In this document: positions 11,310 through 21,217 of the stretch, piece after piece
Position numbering within the stretch: position 1 is the stretch's first letter
Layout: each line of letters begins with the position of its first letter
Assembly (NCBI GenBank): GCA_011503125.2
Contig: WWBZ02000016.1
Location: forward strand, 744,001 to 808,000
DNA: 64,000 nt
DNA from: Botryosphaeria dothidea
Taxonomy: Eukaryota > Ascomycota > Dothideomycetes > Botryosphaeriales > Botryosphaeriaceae
Direction: 5' to 3'
The notes under the pieces: model-generated
What the model saw: the letters and a program-made list of their open reading frames with translations, nothing else
The model's database searches: none
What the model was told of the DNA's origin: nothing
Position numbers and translations under genes: made by a program

Positions 11310-11316
11310 TTTATAC
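11310..11316 (-). promoter_or_regulatory. TATA box of the crystallin-like secreted-protein gene
   Basis: TATAAAA on the minus strand, 113-119 bases upstream of the ATG at 11197. Inferred from position and consensus only. Confidence 0.5.
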
Positions 11317-11962
11317 ACCGTCTCCACTCTTTGATTCCGTCCACCACGCGGATGCGGTGGTTTTCCGGAGGCGTCCACTCCTGAGTATCATTGTCCTCCG
11401 AATCAGTCAGTTCACGAGAGGCTCAACACAAGCCCTTGGCCATTAACATCTCCAACAACCTGCTACTCAGTCAGTGTTCAACTACTTGCTTCTGGACCGC
11501 TCGTGTTCTTGAATCAATAATCACTTTTATCCAAATCGGGCAAGAAAGGGATGTTGCCCTACTCAGGGGCTTGGCATCCGAGGTCTACTAGACTGTAATT
11601 CGGTTTTGGTCGATCAAGTGTAATTTCGTAAACACGCGAACACCTACCAATCCGACTCAGATACGGATGCTTACATGACAATGCAGTGGGTGTTTGCTCA
11701 GTCACCGCTCTCTGCCCAGGATCTTGGTAATGCGCCACTTGATTTTCGCCTATTGTGTCCGTTCTACAACATGACGCGAACACGAGATGCGGACTTGGCA
11801 CCACCGACTCGTACATCCTCATGACATGCTTGGCGCACAACACGCCTCCAGAAAGAGACAACATGTAGTTTGGCGCAAGAAGTGATGAGTCGAGGGTAAA
11901 ACTGACTAGAAAGGCAGTGATACAGACGATAAAAGTGCACGATTGAGGTGTTGAGATTTCAC

Positions 11963-11970
11963 ATATAAAA
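11963..11970 (+). promoter_or_regulatory. TATA box of the Ala/Cys-rich secreted-protein gene
   Basis: ATATAAAA, about 128 bases upstream of the ATG at 12098, followed by a CT-rich leader typical of strongly expressed fungal genes. Confidence 0.6.
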
Positions 11971-12097
11971 AGGTTCGCAAGGCTCCTCTACCTCTATTCA
12001 CCAGGCTTCACTGAAACAGTCAGCTTCTCTACAACATTATTTCTCTCTGTCTTCTCAATCTTACCTGCCTGAAGGCTCACTCCCATCCTCTGCCACA

Positions 12098-12778
12098 ATG
12101 GTTTCCTCAAAGCTCCTCGCTTTCCTCCCTCTTTTTGGCTCCCTCGCCGTCGCCGCCACCTCGGCCACCACCAACAGCGCCGACGACTTCGACCTCGAGG
12201 TCTACAAAGCCGAGGCCCTCCTCAGCCCTGAAGTCGCCATCTGGCCCGGCGTCGACGCCGACCTGAAGCTCCTCTTCCCGGGCGTGACTTGCCAGCTCAC
12301 GACCGGCAACACGACGACCACCAAGCGCGCCGCCCCCAACGCCGACTGCCAGACCATCGAGGAGAACCTCGTCTCCATCTTCCCGACCATCCAGTGCTCC
12401 GGCGAGATCGACTGGGCCGAGCTCGAGGTGAACTTCGAGCGCCTGCAGCAGACCACCAGCCTCGAGGCCCGCCAGAACCGCCACAAGGGGCACGTCGACG
12501 ACCACCACGCGCGCTCGCTGCGCGAGGTCGCCGCCGCCGAGAGCAGGACCATCACCAGCTGCGCCAGCGCCAACCGCCCGGGCAACTGCAGAATCTGCGC
12601 CGCCGGCTACGCCGTTGCCGCCGTCAGTGAGATTGGCGTCTGCGCGGCCGCGGCCTATGCCGCTGCCGCCGCGTCTGCGGGCGTGCTTGCCGCGCCGGCG
12701 TGGGCGGCCTTCACGGCTTGCGGCGCTGCGGCCATCGCAAACCTGGTTGCCAGCCTGACCGGTTGCTGGTCCAGGTAA
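12098..12778 (+). CDS. Secreted precursor with Kex2 site and Ala/Cys-rich hydrophobic C-terminal domain, function unknown
   Basis: Intronless, 226 residues. Residues 1-20 are a clear signal peptide. A pro-region with three Cys (65, 84, 100), one N-glycosylation sequon (N71) and a dibasic Lys-Arg at 76-77 follows. Kex2-type processing there, and at basic sites near 125-142, would release a C-terminal piece. Residues of about 150-226 are striking: six Cys (155, 164, 167, 182, 208, 223) spaced through an Ala/Gly/Val-rich hydrophobic sequence with almost no charge until the final Arg. That suggests a compact helical, disulfide-stapled or membrane-active domain. Third codon positions are strongly C/G-biased, consistent with high expression, and a TATA box and CT-rich leader precede it. 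I do not recognise the family. It could be an effector, a hydrophobic surface protein or an antimicrobial peptide precursor. Confidence 0.8.
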   Translation: MVSSKLLAFLPLFGSLAVAATSATTNSADDFDLEVYKAEALLSPEVAIWPGVDADLKLLFPGVTCQLTTGNTTTTKRAAPNADCQTIEENLVSIFPTIQCSGEIDWAELEVNFERLQQTTSLEARQNRHKGHVDDHHARSLREVAAAESRTITSCASANRPGNCRICAAGYAVAAVSEIGVCAAAAYAAAAASAGVLAAPAWAAFTACGAAAIANLVASLTGCWSR

Positions 12779-13197
12779 GGGTCGAATAGGGACACTCTGC
12801 TGAGATTATGAAGTTACAGCAGCACCGAAGATGCGCAGGAGATGAAGGGGGTTGGTCAGATGTAATGTGGAGTGCAAGTTTGGAGGTCCGCTATTGAAGC
12901 CACATGTACCAAATTTCTTGAAATTTTAGCTTCAAATGTTGGAAATATCGTCTTAGAATGCTCCGAATTAGGTTTAGCGTCAAATAGTCTATATAGCAGG
13001 CACCCTCTCATACCCCTCTCGGGGGACATGCCATCAATCCAGATAATAATCAAAACAACTCAATTTCCAACATCAAATCTCCGATTGAGAATATTTGTTT
13101 GAAATACATCGGTTTGGAGGACACGGTCCATAAAGCAACCGTAGCTGGACGCCTCTTTTGAGTGACTTCAGAACACAAAAATCTTTGGAGAGCCATC
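12779..13197. other. Intergenic region, nothing recognised
   Basis: AT-rich 3' region between convergent genes. Confidence 0.5.
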
Positions 13198-14289
13198 TTA
13201 CATCACCAGATCTACAGCTGCGTCCCTGATACTGTAATCTATAAGCTTCCCAGGACCGGGAACTATAGCCTCAGCAAAATTGAAATCCTCGCCCGCCCCT
13301 GAGAACCCTAAAAATTGAGCCCGAACATCGATAACATTAAGCAAGCCTTGACGGCTCACATTGAAGACTCCTGCTTGAGGTTCGGCAGTTTCTCCAGTCT
13401 CCAAATTCATAGCTGCCACATACTCCAACTCCGCCGTGTCTGTAGTAACATTAAGCTGCGCAGCTATGGCAGCAACGGCGCAATCTTTCTGCGTCGAGTT
13501 TCCGAGCAGTCGATTGGCCTTCAGCATCGCGGCGACAAAGCGGACAACGGGCTCGTGCCTGGCACTGGACTCGTCGACTGCGGATGTTGCAACGGTGATC
13601 GCGGACGACGAGATCGGGTTGATGAAGTCAGAGACGCGCGCGAGCACCTTTGGGGCCGAGCCGGACGGCAAGTCGGCCAGGAATTCCATAAAAGGGTACG
13701 TCAGGAGCGACGCGTGGCCGATTGTGCCGTTGGGCAATTGGCCGGCCACGAGATACTGGTAGCGTGTGTTGGTTGAGCCGACGGCGAGGAAAGTGTAGTC
13801 CTCGTTGAGTTGCAGGCCGTACAGGCTTAGGACCTTTCGTATGAGATACGCGTATCCGCTCACTGGGCTATCGACCATGATGTTCTTCCCGTGGAGGTCC
13901 AGAATGCTGTCGATTCCGGGTATTGCAGCGATGACGAGGTCTGGGCCTTGGTCAAATTGTCCGACGACAGTGATTGACGCATTTTGGTTGAAGCGAAGAT
14001 TGACGGAATTGTCAATGGTGCCGGTGAGAACGTCATACGTCCCGTCATGGAGAGATGCGTAGCCGAAGGTCGAGTTCGGGATCTGGTTGTATGTAACGTT
14101 GAGCCCAGCGACGGTGAACAGGCCCAGTTGATTGGCAATGGAATATGTTGCTGTCTGAGTGAATGCACCATAATTCAGATTTGTAAGATGGGAGATGCTA
14201 CTGTTTGGTGGAGTGCTTTCACATTGTGCTGAAAAAGAATAGGCGAATGTGAAAATTGCTGAAAGAAAAAATAACATGAATCCACGCAT
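13198..14289 (-). CDS. Secreted periplasmic-binding-protein-like protein (NMT1/THI5-SsuA type fold)
   Basis: Single exon, 363 residues from the Met at 14289. An upstream Met at 14343 would bury the signal peptide, so I chose the internal one, which opens MRGFMLFFLSAIFTFAYS. The mature part has the layout of a type-II substrate-binding protein: LNYGAFTQTATYSIANQLGLF near the N terminus, DVLTGTIDN in the first lobe, then LDLHGKNIMVDSPVSGYAYL and a second lobe. This is the pattern of NMT1/THI5-like and SsuA-like proteins. Several N-x-S/T sequons support passage through the ER. Unlike intracellular fungal THI5, it carries a signal peptide and lacks an obvious His-rich active site, so it is more likely an extracellular binding protein than a pyrimidine synthase. 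Ligand unknown. A TATA-like box lies about 70 bases upstream. Confidence 0.75.
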   Translation of the reverse strand: MRGFMLFFLSAIFTFAYSFSAQCESTPPNSSISHLTNLNYGAFTQTATYSIANQLGLFTVAGLNVTYNQIPNSTFGYASLHDGTYDVLTGTIDNSVNLRFNQNASITVVGQFDQGPDLVIAAIPGIDSILDLHGKNIMVDSPVSGYAYLIRKVLSLYGLQLNEDYTFLAVGSTNTRYQYLVAGQLPNGTIGHASLLTYPFMEFLADLPSGSAPKVLARVSDFINPISSSAITVATSAVDESSARHEPVVRFVAAMLKANRLLGNSTQKDCAVAAIAAQLNVTTDTAELEYVAAMNLETGETAEPQAGVFNVSRQGLLNVIDVRAQFLGFSGAGEDFNFAEAIVPGPGKLIDYSIRDAAVDLVM

Positions 14290-15952
14290 GATACCTAAGG
14301 CTTTGATGGGAGATGACTCAAAGAGTGGGCGGAAACCCCGCAAGGTTTCTGCGATACTTTATAGTATATCGAAGCATCCGCGATACGTGAATAATCGAAC
14401 GTTATGACTGGGAGGAGCCGTTAAAGTGGAGGTTTTGAATCAGCCACACGACTAGCGTGATTGAATGAGACAGCGGGATAGGAAGGTGCGTCAGCAACAG
14501 CCCGTGTACGAGCCGTGCTGGACTGCTATCGGCAACGCAGCCTTTTTGCAACAGCGAATCCTCTATCAGATAAAGTGACAGGGGATGCTTTTTCCCGTGC
14601 CAAGCTAGTAACCTATTGCGGCAAGCCACTAAACACGGCACGGATGTGGCTGAAAAGTCCAACAGTCATTAGCTCCTTGCACGGGGTATTTATTCCAAGC
14701 TGGAAACTTCCGATGAGTGGCACAAACAAATGATATTCTGTTCCTGAGGTGGCGCACGTCAGACAGGATCAAAATTTGCTAAATAAATAGCTTGACCTTG
14801 GGGAACAGTATCCTCCACTCCTTCCACTTTACTTGAACTTGATCTGGATGTATAGAAGCTTAAGTGGTACTTCTGGCGACGTGACTTTTGGAATTCCTCG
14901 GGGGGGGGGGTTCGCTTGAAGAATATCTCGTCAGGTTCCGCATACAGACGACCATTTATTCCCACGCATGCATGTTCATGCCAAGAGCGTAGCGAGATAT
15001 GCAGGTCTGCACGCGCAAGAGCCTTGGTTAATTGAGTGAATGCCCGCGTCATCAATACGACAGTCGAATGAAGATACATAGATAAGCTGAAGCAAACGTG
15101 TTCCATCTGCACTTCATACACTGCATCTAAGAAACGTCATAAAACACTTACGAGCTACATTTGGTGAGCAAAAGTGTACTGTAATTTGGTTTCTTTCTCA
15201 GGCTAGCGGTACATGCATGATTTTCGCATTTGTGTGAAGATAAAAGAAATTGTTAATCGATCACGCACAAGAGTACCCCCGCAGACAAGCAGCATCATTG
15301 AACATACATGCGGAAGGTTGAAAAATAAGTTTTTCGTTTTCCGTCTTTAAGTGCCATGACTTCAGAGGCGCAGGTGGCGTGCAGTTCCAAGTCCGCGAGT
15401 GAGACCAGTAAATGAGTTTGAGAATCCTTCGGCAATTTTCAAGCACCATTTAGAATTGCATGCGTACAGAGACTCGCTCTTACAGTCTGAATTGTTATTC
15501 TTTTATACTATTTAGAGCGCACCCTAGGCAGGTCACATACGTTAGGCCGGACACGCCTCGCAGCTTACTTTGAGCAACCCCACAGTCTTACGTGGCAACC
15601 GCCCACCAACAAAGCTTTCTTATACTGTTGTAAACATAGTAGGACTAGGAAATTATTCCGCAAATTTTCAGTAATAAGCTTTAGGGCACTACCTTAAGAG
15701 GCATTTTAGGCAATTGCGTTTGGCCAGATGTGGGAGGCAAAGGCCATCCGGTACATTTCGAGTTGCGAGGTACTCATTCACCAAGTGTGCAAAAAGCGAA
15801 AAGTAACGTTCGAATGGTTGGCATTTTAAGCATTACCTCCTCCCAACAGTGCTATTTACAAAAAGGAAAAAAAAAGTTCGCTCCAAGCTCGGAGCACCAG
15901 ACAGATACCGCCCAAAAACGCCACCCGAATGCAGATCGGTATCACAATACGC
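14290..15952. other. Intergenic region with G-tract
   Basis: About 1.7 kb, AT-rich in its middle, with an 11-base G run at 14900-14910. A TATA-like TATAAAG on the minus strand (14357-14363) belongs to the secreted binding protein. No supported gene. Confidence 0.5.
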
Positions 15953-16129
15953 TCATGCCCAAGCCTCAATCCTGCTCATCAGCTCCACCACCTCCCTCGC
16001 ATCCTCGCTGGCCTTTTGGAGCCTCTGTGTCTTCACATCCTCCTGCCAATCCTCAATCTCCCAGGCCCCGGAGATGCCCTCTGTGGACCGTCCCATGCCG
16101 TCGACCATGATGACCAACGGTTTGAAGAG
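15953..16129 (-). other. In-frame open extension downstream of the TGA of the small mitochondrial-type gene
   Basis: After the TGA at 16132-16130 the same frame stays open for 58 codons to a second TGA at 15955-15953. It reads like protein: a hydrophobic LFKPLVIMVDG segment, then an acidic amphipathic helix containing EIEDWQEDV and ending RIEAWA. Three explanations are possible: stop-codon read-through (context TGA-C), a TGG to TGA nonsense change or base error, or a non-canonical GC-AG intron (16081-16137) that would skip the stop and give a 117-residue product. Confidence 0.5.
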
Positions 16130-16363
16130 TCAGATGCCGGTGCGCTTGAGGACGTACATGGCCATGAACGGCCAGCCGAGCAGGGCGGTGCCGACGGGCA
16201 CGTACCACGAGGCCGTGCGCCAGAACTTGTTGGCGTAGAAGCCGTAGTTGATGGCGTGCATCTGCGCGCGGTTGATCGGGTAGCGGCCGTGCGGGTGGGG
16301 CTCGGCGACCAGGTTGCGGGCGGAGCGCAGGAAGCTGCGGATGGGCGAAGCGCGGAACGACAT
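16130..16363 (-). CDS. Small single-span protein with mitochondrial-type presequence
   Basis: The frame from Met at 16363 to TGA at 16130 encodes 77 residues. The first 20 (MSFRASPIRSFLRSARN) are Arg/Ser-rich and free of acids, a typical matrix-targeting presequence. A conserved-looking region HGRYPINRAQMHAINYGFYANKF and one transmembrane segment (residues of about 52-70) follow. It resembles small inner-membrane or respiratory-chain accessory subunits, but I cannot name it. The 5' UTR is clean and T/G-rich with an A-rich run near 16538-16547. The frame continues after the TGA for 58 codons (see separate entry), so the true C terminus is uncertain. Confidence 0.65.
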   Translation of the reverse strand: MSFRASPIRSFLRSARNLVAEPHPHGRYPINRAQMHAINYGFYANKFWRTASWYVPVGTALLGWPFMAMYVLKRTGI

Positions 16364-17902
16364 TTTTGTTATATGTGGTTGTGGTTCAAAGAACTTTTTG
16401 GCTGTTTTGTCTCGCCGAAAAGGTGCTCGTTGGTTGTTCCCAAAGAGGAAAGTGGAGAGAAGTTGTTTGTTGGTGTTCGAAGCCGAAGTCCGGTTGTGAG
16501 TGTGTGAACAGCTGTTGTGTTCACTGTTGTGTGATGATAAAAAAAAAAACCAACCTACCGTCGCGCAGCAGCGTCCAATATATACGAACGACCAGCGAGC
16601 CCTACGATCATCCACAGGAAGCGTTGACTCCTACTCCAACAGCCGCATCACGACACCACCGGGCAAGAAACATCACCTGAGACAGGGAAAACGCTCATCG
16701 TCGCTTCCCTCCGGCCGTTCGCACCCGACGAATCGCAAAGGGGGAAGGGGCCAGCCAGGAGCCCAATCCTTCCCGGAGCAAGCCAAAGAGCACGGCCGGC
16801 AGCGCGCAATTGCGGCTCAGCACCGCCAGCAGGGACGGGGATAATCATCCATGGGGCCACCAACGAACAAAGTCCGGGGAAAGAAGAAGAAACAGGGCAG
16901 CCGGGAAAGCATTTTGCGGCGCGCGGACCATGTGCGCGAACCCGGAACGGGCGGCGGCAGACCACGAGGCACCGTTGGGACCAGCGCCTTGGACACGGAG
17001 ACGTGCCCCAAAGTTCCCGTTTGGGGCTCTCCCAACCCCCATTCGGCGTGGGGTTTATTCTCGTCGTTCCTGATTGGCGCCGCGGTCGGGCGAAAGAGGA
17101 TTGGGGCGGCCAGGGTGGTGGCGAGCAGATGGGGTGACACGGGCGCGAGCGATCACACCACTCTCTCGCGGTCCTCATTCAATTCTCAGCCCTGCCCCCC
17201 CCCAGCTCGCAATTCGTCGGCAGCGCCCGACCAGAAGGAAAGAAAACGAAACGATCGGCGGCCAGGTGTTCGCGCGATTGTCAGGCCATGCTGACGGCGC
17301 CCTGATGAGCGTTTGTTGCGTGTTCTTGTTTCGTGCGAAGATGGGCGGGAGCGACCGAAGGCTATCGTGAGATTCGTGGGGTGCGTGCGCCCTGCTTAGT
17401 CACGTTGCCAGCGACTGCTCCAAGGTGCGTCGTGAGGTGCGACAACAACGCGCGTACTTGCGTGCGTGAAGAATATCCCGTAGATCTGGGTGTAGTACAG
17501 CAGGACGTCGTGAACTGAAGAATGGAAAGTAATGCCAAACTGGCTTCTTTTTTTCTACTTACAGTAACATGGATATCATGACCCACGCCCCCGGCACCGC
17601 TCCCATTCTGATTCCTTCTATCCGGAAAACCGTTTTCTTGTCCTTGTAGGATACAATTCTGTCGAGAGAGGGCTCCCATTAACCCAAAGGGCGGGGCAGC
17701 GAGCCTATTCATATTGACTCTGCCACGCACCCATCTCCTACCCTCATCCATGCAATCGGATCAGACAGATGCCACCATGACGCCAGCCCGAACCACCAGT
17801 CCCATATATGCCCATATGAATAACACGCAAAACTCCACAAAACACCCAGCCAATCGCCGGTGTCTCAACCCAACACGACGAAACGCCCTCGAGATGCAAG
17901 GC
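16364..17902. other. Intergenic region with C-tract
   Basis: About 1.5 kb upstream of the mitochondrial-type gene and downstream of the Ataxin-10 homologue. GC-rich around 16700-17300, with a nine-base C run at 17195-17203. The open frames here occur on both strands and lack motifs. Confidence 0.5.
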
Positions 17903-20900
17903 TCACTTCCCGCCCTTGAAATCCTTATCCAGCTTCGCCAACGCCGCAGCCTTCTCCGCATCCTGACGCGCTCCCGTCACCTGCGCCGGCAGATCACGCA
18001 TCACCTGCTGCATCAGGAGGTCCAGGTTCGGCGGCTCGCCCAGGCGGCCCGATCCGATCTGTGGCGGCTTCCTCTTCTCTCCATCCTGGCTGCTGCTGCT
18101 GCTCCCAATCCCTGCGGCATCCGCAGCCGCCTGCACAGCCGCCGCCGCGGCCTTTGCGCTCGCTGCTGCTCCTCCGTCCTTGCGTCGGAGCCCTACCTGG
18201 CCCCGCTGGTCCCAGAATGTCTCGTACCCGTGCTGGTCAAGTACCTCGTTCGGGACGGTGCCCTTGGGCTCAAGCTCGCGAATGAGATCCTGGTTGTCCT
18301 TGTTACCCTCGAGCAGAAATCTCAGACACATGATGGCGTGCTCCTTAATGTAAGGATTATGCTCATCATATTGGCAGCAAGATAGGATTGCTTCGATGCC
18401 CTTGTGAGCCCGGACCTGATCTTGTACCTTACGTGATTTCCACACCAACGACGTAAGCACCAAGACCGTGAGTTTCTTAAGATTCCGCCACTCAAAGTCA
18501 GACGGCTCCTCTCCTGGCTCGTCAACGTATTGGCTGTTGGAAGCTGGCGCATACGGCTCCGGGGGTATGGACGCTGCGGTTGAGCCGATCGATGGGGCAT
18601 TTATGTCGTAAGGCCGTTCAACGGCAACTGGGGCAGGGGTCGCACTCGCAGATTGTTCCGGCGACGGTACCTGCTGACCCTGGGCAGTGCGCGGGTCTGG
18701 AATGGCCGGTGGTTTCCGCGCCAAGAGTTGTCCCTTGGGTATTGCGGCGTCTAGTTCTTTGAGAAGAGTGACCAGTTCGCTTGTAATTTCCCAGTCGGCC
18801 ATCATCTTCTTCCACACATCGTGCTCCGTCAAAATGGCGAAGAACTCAAGGTATTGATACACGCCCTCGTACATTCGCTCCATGTCCCACAAGTTGAGAG
18901 GGAAATCCTCGGGATGTGCATGCCCTGCTCTGATCTGTCCTTGCAGGAAAATGAGAGCGCAGGTCTGAGGAATGATGTGTCGTCGGAACTCAGTGAACAG
19001 GAAGTTGACCATATGTACGTCTACACGCAAAGGATAAGCCGGTGCGCCCTCCTTCCCTGCAGCATTCTGTGCTTGGGTCTGACGAGCTTTGAATATGTTA
19101 GTCAGCAGCTTCATGATCACTGCCTGCGCGGGTGAAATGATATCCTTCGATCTGGTCACTGTTAGCCGGAGGTATAGAGTAGCGGGGAGCATAACCCACT
19201 CTCTGAAGGCGTGGTAAGAGAAGGGCATCAACCCATTGGTCAGAATGGCTTCCATGATTTTGACCATGAACTTGAAATACAGTTCTTCCTCGCGAAGGTC
19301 CCATGCAGCGACAAAGATGAGAAGTTCGCGCAGAAGATTCCTCCCATTGTCCTGAGCTAGCAGCAGGTGGCAGCGCACAGTATGCATGTTCTTGATTGCT
19401 GCAACTTCCTCAGACGTGGTGCCGTAGCCGGGAGTGCCTTCGGTCGGGGGAACAATGCCCGACATAATGATCATGGGCAGCACCTCGATTTCTGAGGGAC
19501 CAAGAATGAGCGGCACATCAGTCAACAAACCGCGGCCATCATCACCTGGGACGACATAGTCTTCGTCCTCGCTGTCTTCCTCGTCGCTGACCTCATCACC
19601 GATGTCTTCGGCGGGTTCTGTAGCATTCGGAGAGGCCGGCGACAAGACTGGCGAAGACGGAGAAACTTCGGATGTGTTCTGGGGAGGGACTCGCTCCGGG
19701 AAAGTCTCCAGGCGCTTCATCAAGTCATCCTTGCCGTCTTGTAGTATGTTAGCTCCATAGGCGGCATTGTAAGTCATGCGGAAATCGGCTTCGGTGGCCG
19801 GCGGAGGATCTTGAGGCTCGGAGCCCAGAGGCATCTTCAGATCATTCAGATCCATACGCGACGGTGAATTAGCGTAGTTTTTCAGGAGCTCTGTTGCAGA
19901 GACCTGCGGTTGCACGGCCGGGGCAGCGGGTGCTTTGGAGGAGGGCGTGAGCATAGCTTTCTTCATGCGCTCTACCTCTTGCTGTAATTGGTTGATGCTG
20001 GCGGCGAGGGCGGCAACATTTTCCTCCTGGGTAGCGTTCGGATCAATAGCCTTGGGTTCGGGCGGCAGCTTCACTGATCTGAGGAGGTTTACGTCGTTGC
20101 GGTACTTGGCGATCAGGTCGTTGTAAAGGATGTGCCATTCCTGTACCAAGGTTATTGCCTGCAAGATCATAGCAGTCAATGACGAATCTGCTAAAATCGG
20201 GAAAGCACATACGTCTCTGCCTTCCTGTGGCATCTCCTGCCACCTCTTCTTGCATTCAGCCGCAATCTCTGTGGCGCCGGATTTCTCTCCTCTGGCTACA
20301 AGCTCCCGCTTCACCTCCATTCCAACCTTCCCAATGTAGAGCAGAAACGGCGACGATGCGGGCTGATGGGTGCCAGACCCAAGGGCAAAATCTTCACCAA
20401 ACGCGCCGGCAGACTTCGGGGTGGAGGCGAGCGAGAGGGAGGCGAGCTCTTCGGTCGGGGGCAGAGTCGTATCGCGAGAGCTATCGAACAGCTCAACCCA
20501 TAGCATAAGCTTGCGACGTTCGTTGCGGGCAACCAGGTTGTTTAGGAACTGGAGGCAAGTGATGAGGAGTTTCTTATACGAATTGACGACCTCCTGCCAC
20601 CTAGTCTCGTCGCTCCCGCTCGAATCCCCGTCAAATCCACGCGCAGTAACCTTTACGCAGACGCTAATAAGCTTGAATATTTCTTGGTCGAAGTGTGCTT
20701 TAGCAGCCAGATCCTGAGCAACCTCGCCAGTAGTCAGAGCGTTGCGGGCAATGGAAACGAGGTCGTTAAGGCGCTCGAGATCCTTCATGAGCGTCACATA
20801 ATTTGCGGCGATCAGAGTGCCAGAAGCGCCCTCGAACTCAGGTGCTTGAGGATCTGCAGGCGCAAAAGAGCGCTGCTCGAGCGAGAGAACGGCATTCTCC

Positions 20901-21217
20901 AGTAACTCGCACAGATCTTGCCACACGTTCTCGTTAGAGCCAATTGCTCTTCTAACGTCCGGTTCCTTGATTGTGCGACGGAGTGTCTTCTTGCATTTTT
21001 CCTGTAACATAGCCATCATATCGAGTTTAATGTAGCCGGGTGACTTGAAGTGGATAATCCACGGCTGGAGGATGAGGCGCAACTGGGTCGTATACGGGTC
21101 GGCTGGGCCGTCGAGTGCGGGAAGTGCTGGCTGATCGAGGGACTCCGAGGCCGCAGGGCCGTCCGAAACACGAATGAGAGCGTCGGAAGCCATGCTTGCG
21201 CCTGGGGACGCGGGCAT
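17903..21217 (-). CDS. Ataxin-10 / Ctr86-like protein
   Basis: A frame of 1,104 codons from Met at 21217 (alternative Met at 21193). The C-terminal 110 residues contain the Ataxin-10 domain: FEWRNLKKLTVLVLTSLVW, then QVRAHKGIEAILSCCQYDEHN and KEHAIMCLRFLLEGN. The rest is helical armadillo-like sequence, with a Gln/Pro-rich insertion near residues 820-880 and a Lys/Ala-rich tail. Fungal Ataxin-10/Ctr86 proteins are cytoplasmic scaffold-like proteins with poorly defined roles in growth and cytokinesis. A 54-nt stretch (20159-20212) has GTATGT, a TTGAC-type branch site and TTGCAG and is a multiple of three, so it is most likely an intron rather than coding. The spliced product would have 1,086 residues. 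A hairpin repeat copy lies 470-600 bp upstream of the start. Confidence 0.9.
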   Translation of the reverse strand: MPASPGASMASDALIRVSDGPAASESLDQPALPALDGPADPYTTQLRLILQPWIIHFKSPGYIKLDMMAMLQEKCKKTLRRTIKEPDVRRAIGSNENVWQDLCELLENAVLSLEQRSFAPADPQAPEFEGASGTLIAANYVTLMKDLERLNDLVSIARNALTTGEVAQDLAAKAHFDQEIFKLISVCVKVTARGFDGDSSGSDETRWQEVVNSYKKLLITCLQFLNNLVARNERRKLMLWVELFDSSRDTTLPPTEELASLSLASTPKSAGAFGEDFALGSGTHQPASSPFLLYIGKVGMEVKRELVARGEKSGATEIAAECKKRWQEMPQEGRDVCAFPILADSSLTAMILQAITLVQEWHILYNDLIAKYRNDVNLLRSVKLPPEPKAIDPNATQEENVAALAASINQLQQEVERMKKAMLTPSSKAPAAPAVQPQVSATELLKNYANSPSRMDLNDLKMPLGSEPQDPPPATEADFRMTYNAAYGANILQDGKDDLMKRLETFPERVPPQNTSEVSPSSPVLSPASPNATEPAEDIGDEVSDEEDSEDEDYVVPGDDGRGLLTDVPLILGPSEIEVLPMIIMSGIVPPTEGTPGYGTTSEEVAAIKNMHTVRCHLLLAQDNGRNLLRELLIFVAAWDLREEELYFKFMVKIMEAILTNGLMPFSYHAFREWVMLPATLYLRLTVTRSKDIISPAQAVIMKLLTNIFKARQTQAQNAAGKEGAPAYPLRVDVHMVNFLFTEFRRHIIPQTCALIFLQGQIRAGHAHPEDFPLNLWDMERMYEGVYQYLEFFAILTEHDVWKKMMADWEITSELVTLLKELDAAIPKGQLLARKPPAIPDPRTAQGQQVPSPEQSASATPAPVAVERPYDINAPSIGSTAASIPPEPYAPASNSQYVDEPGEEPSDFEWRNLKKLTVLVLTSLVWKSRKVQDQVRAHKGIEAILSCCQYDEHNPYIKEHAIMCLRFLLEGNKDNQDLIRELEPKGTVPNEVLDQHGYETFWDQRGQVGLRRKDGGAAASAKAAAAAVQAAADAAGIGSSSSSQDGEKRKPPQIGSGRLGEPPNLDLLMQQVMRDLPAQVTGARQDAEKAAALAKLDKDFKGGK

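Larger units (their letters stand above)
11198..12097. other. Divergent promoter region between two secreted-protein genes
   Basis: About 900 bases without a supported gene. It contains TATA-like elements for both flanking genes (listed separately). The overlapping frames around 11391-11864 show no motif. Confidence 0.5.

Noticed and set aside
14759..15121. 120-codon minus-strand ORF
   Set aside because: Lies in AT-rich intergenic DNA, interrupted by an 11-base G run, no recognised motif. It may be a relic but cannot be supported.
15953..16363. Peroxisomal read-through isoform
   Set aside because: The TGA-CTC context is near the known TGA-CTA motif, but the extension ends in Ala-Trp-Ala, not a PTS1 tripeptide.
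17714..18385. 223-codon plus-strand ORF
   Set aside because: Shadow of the antisense Ataxin-10 C-terminal coding region.
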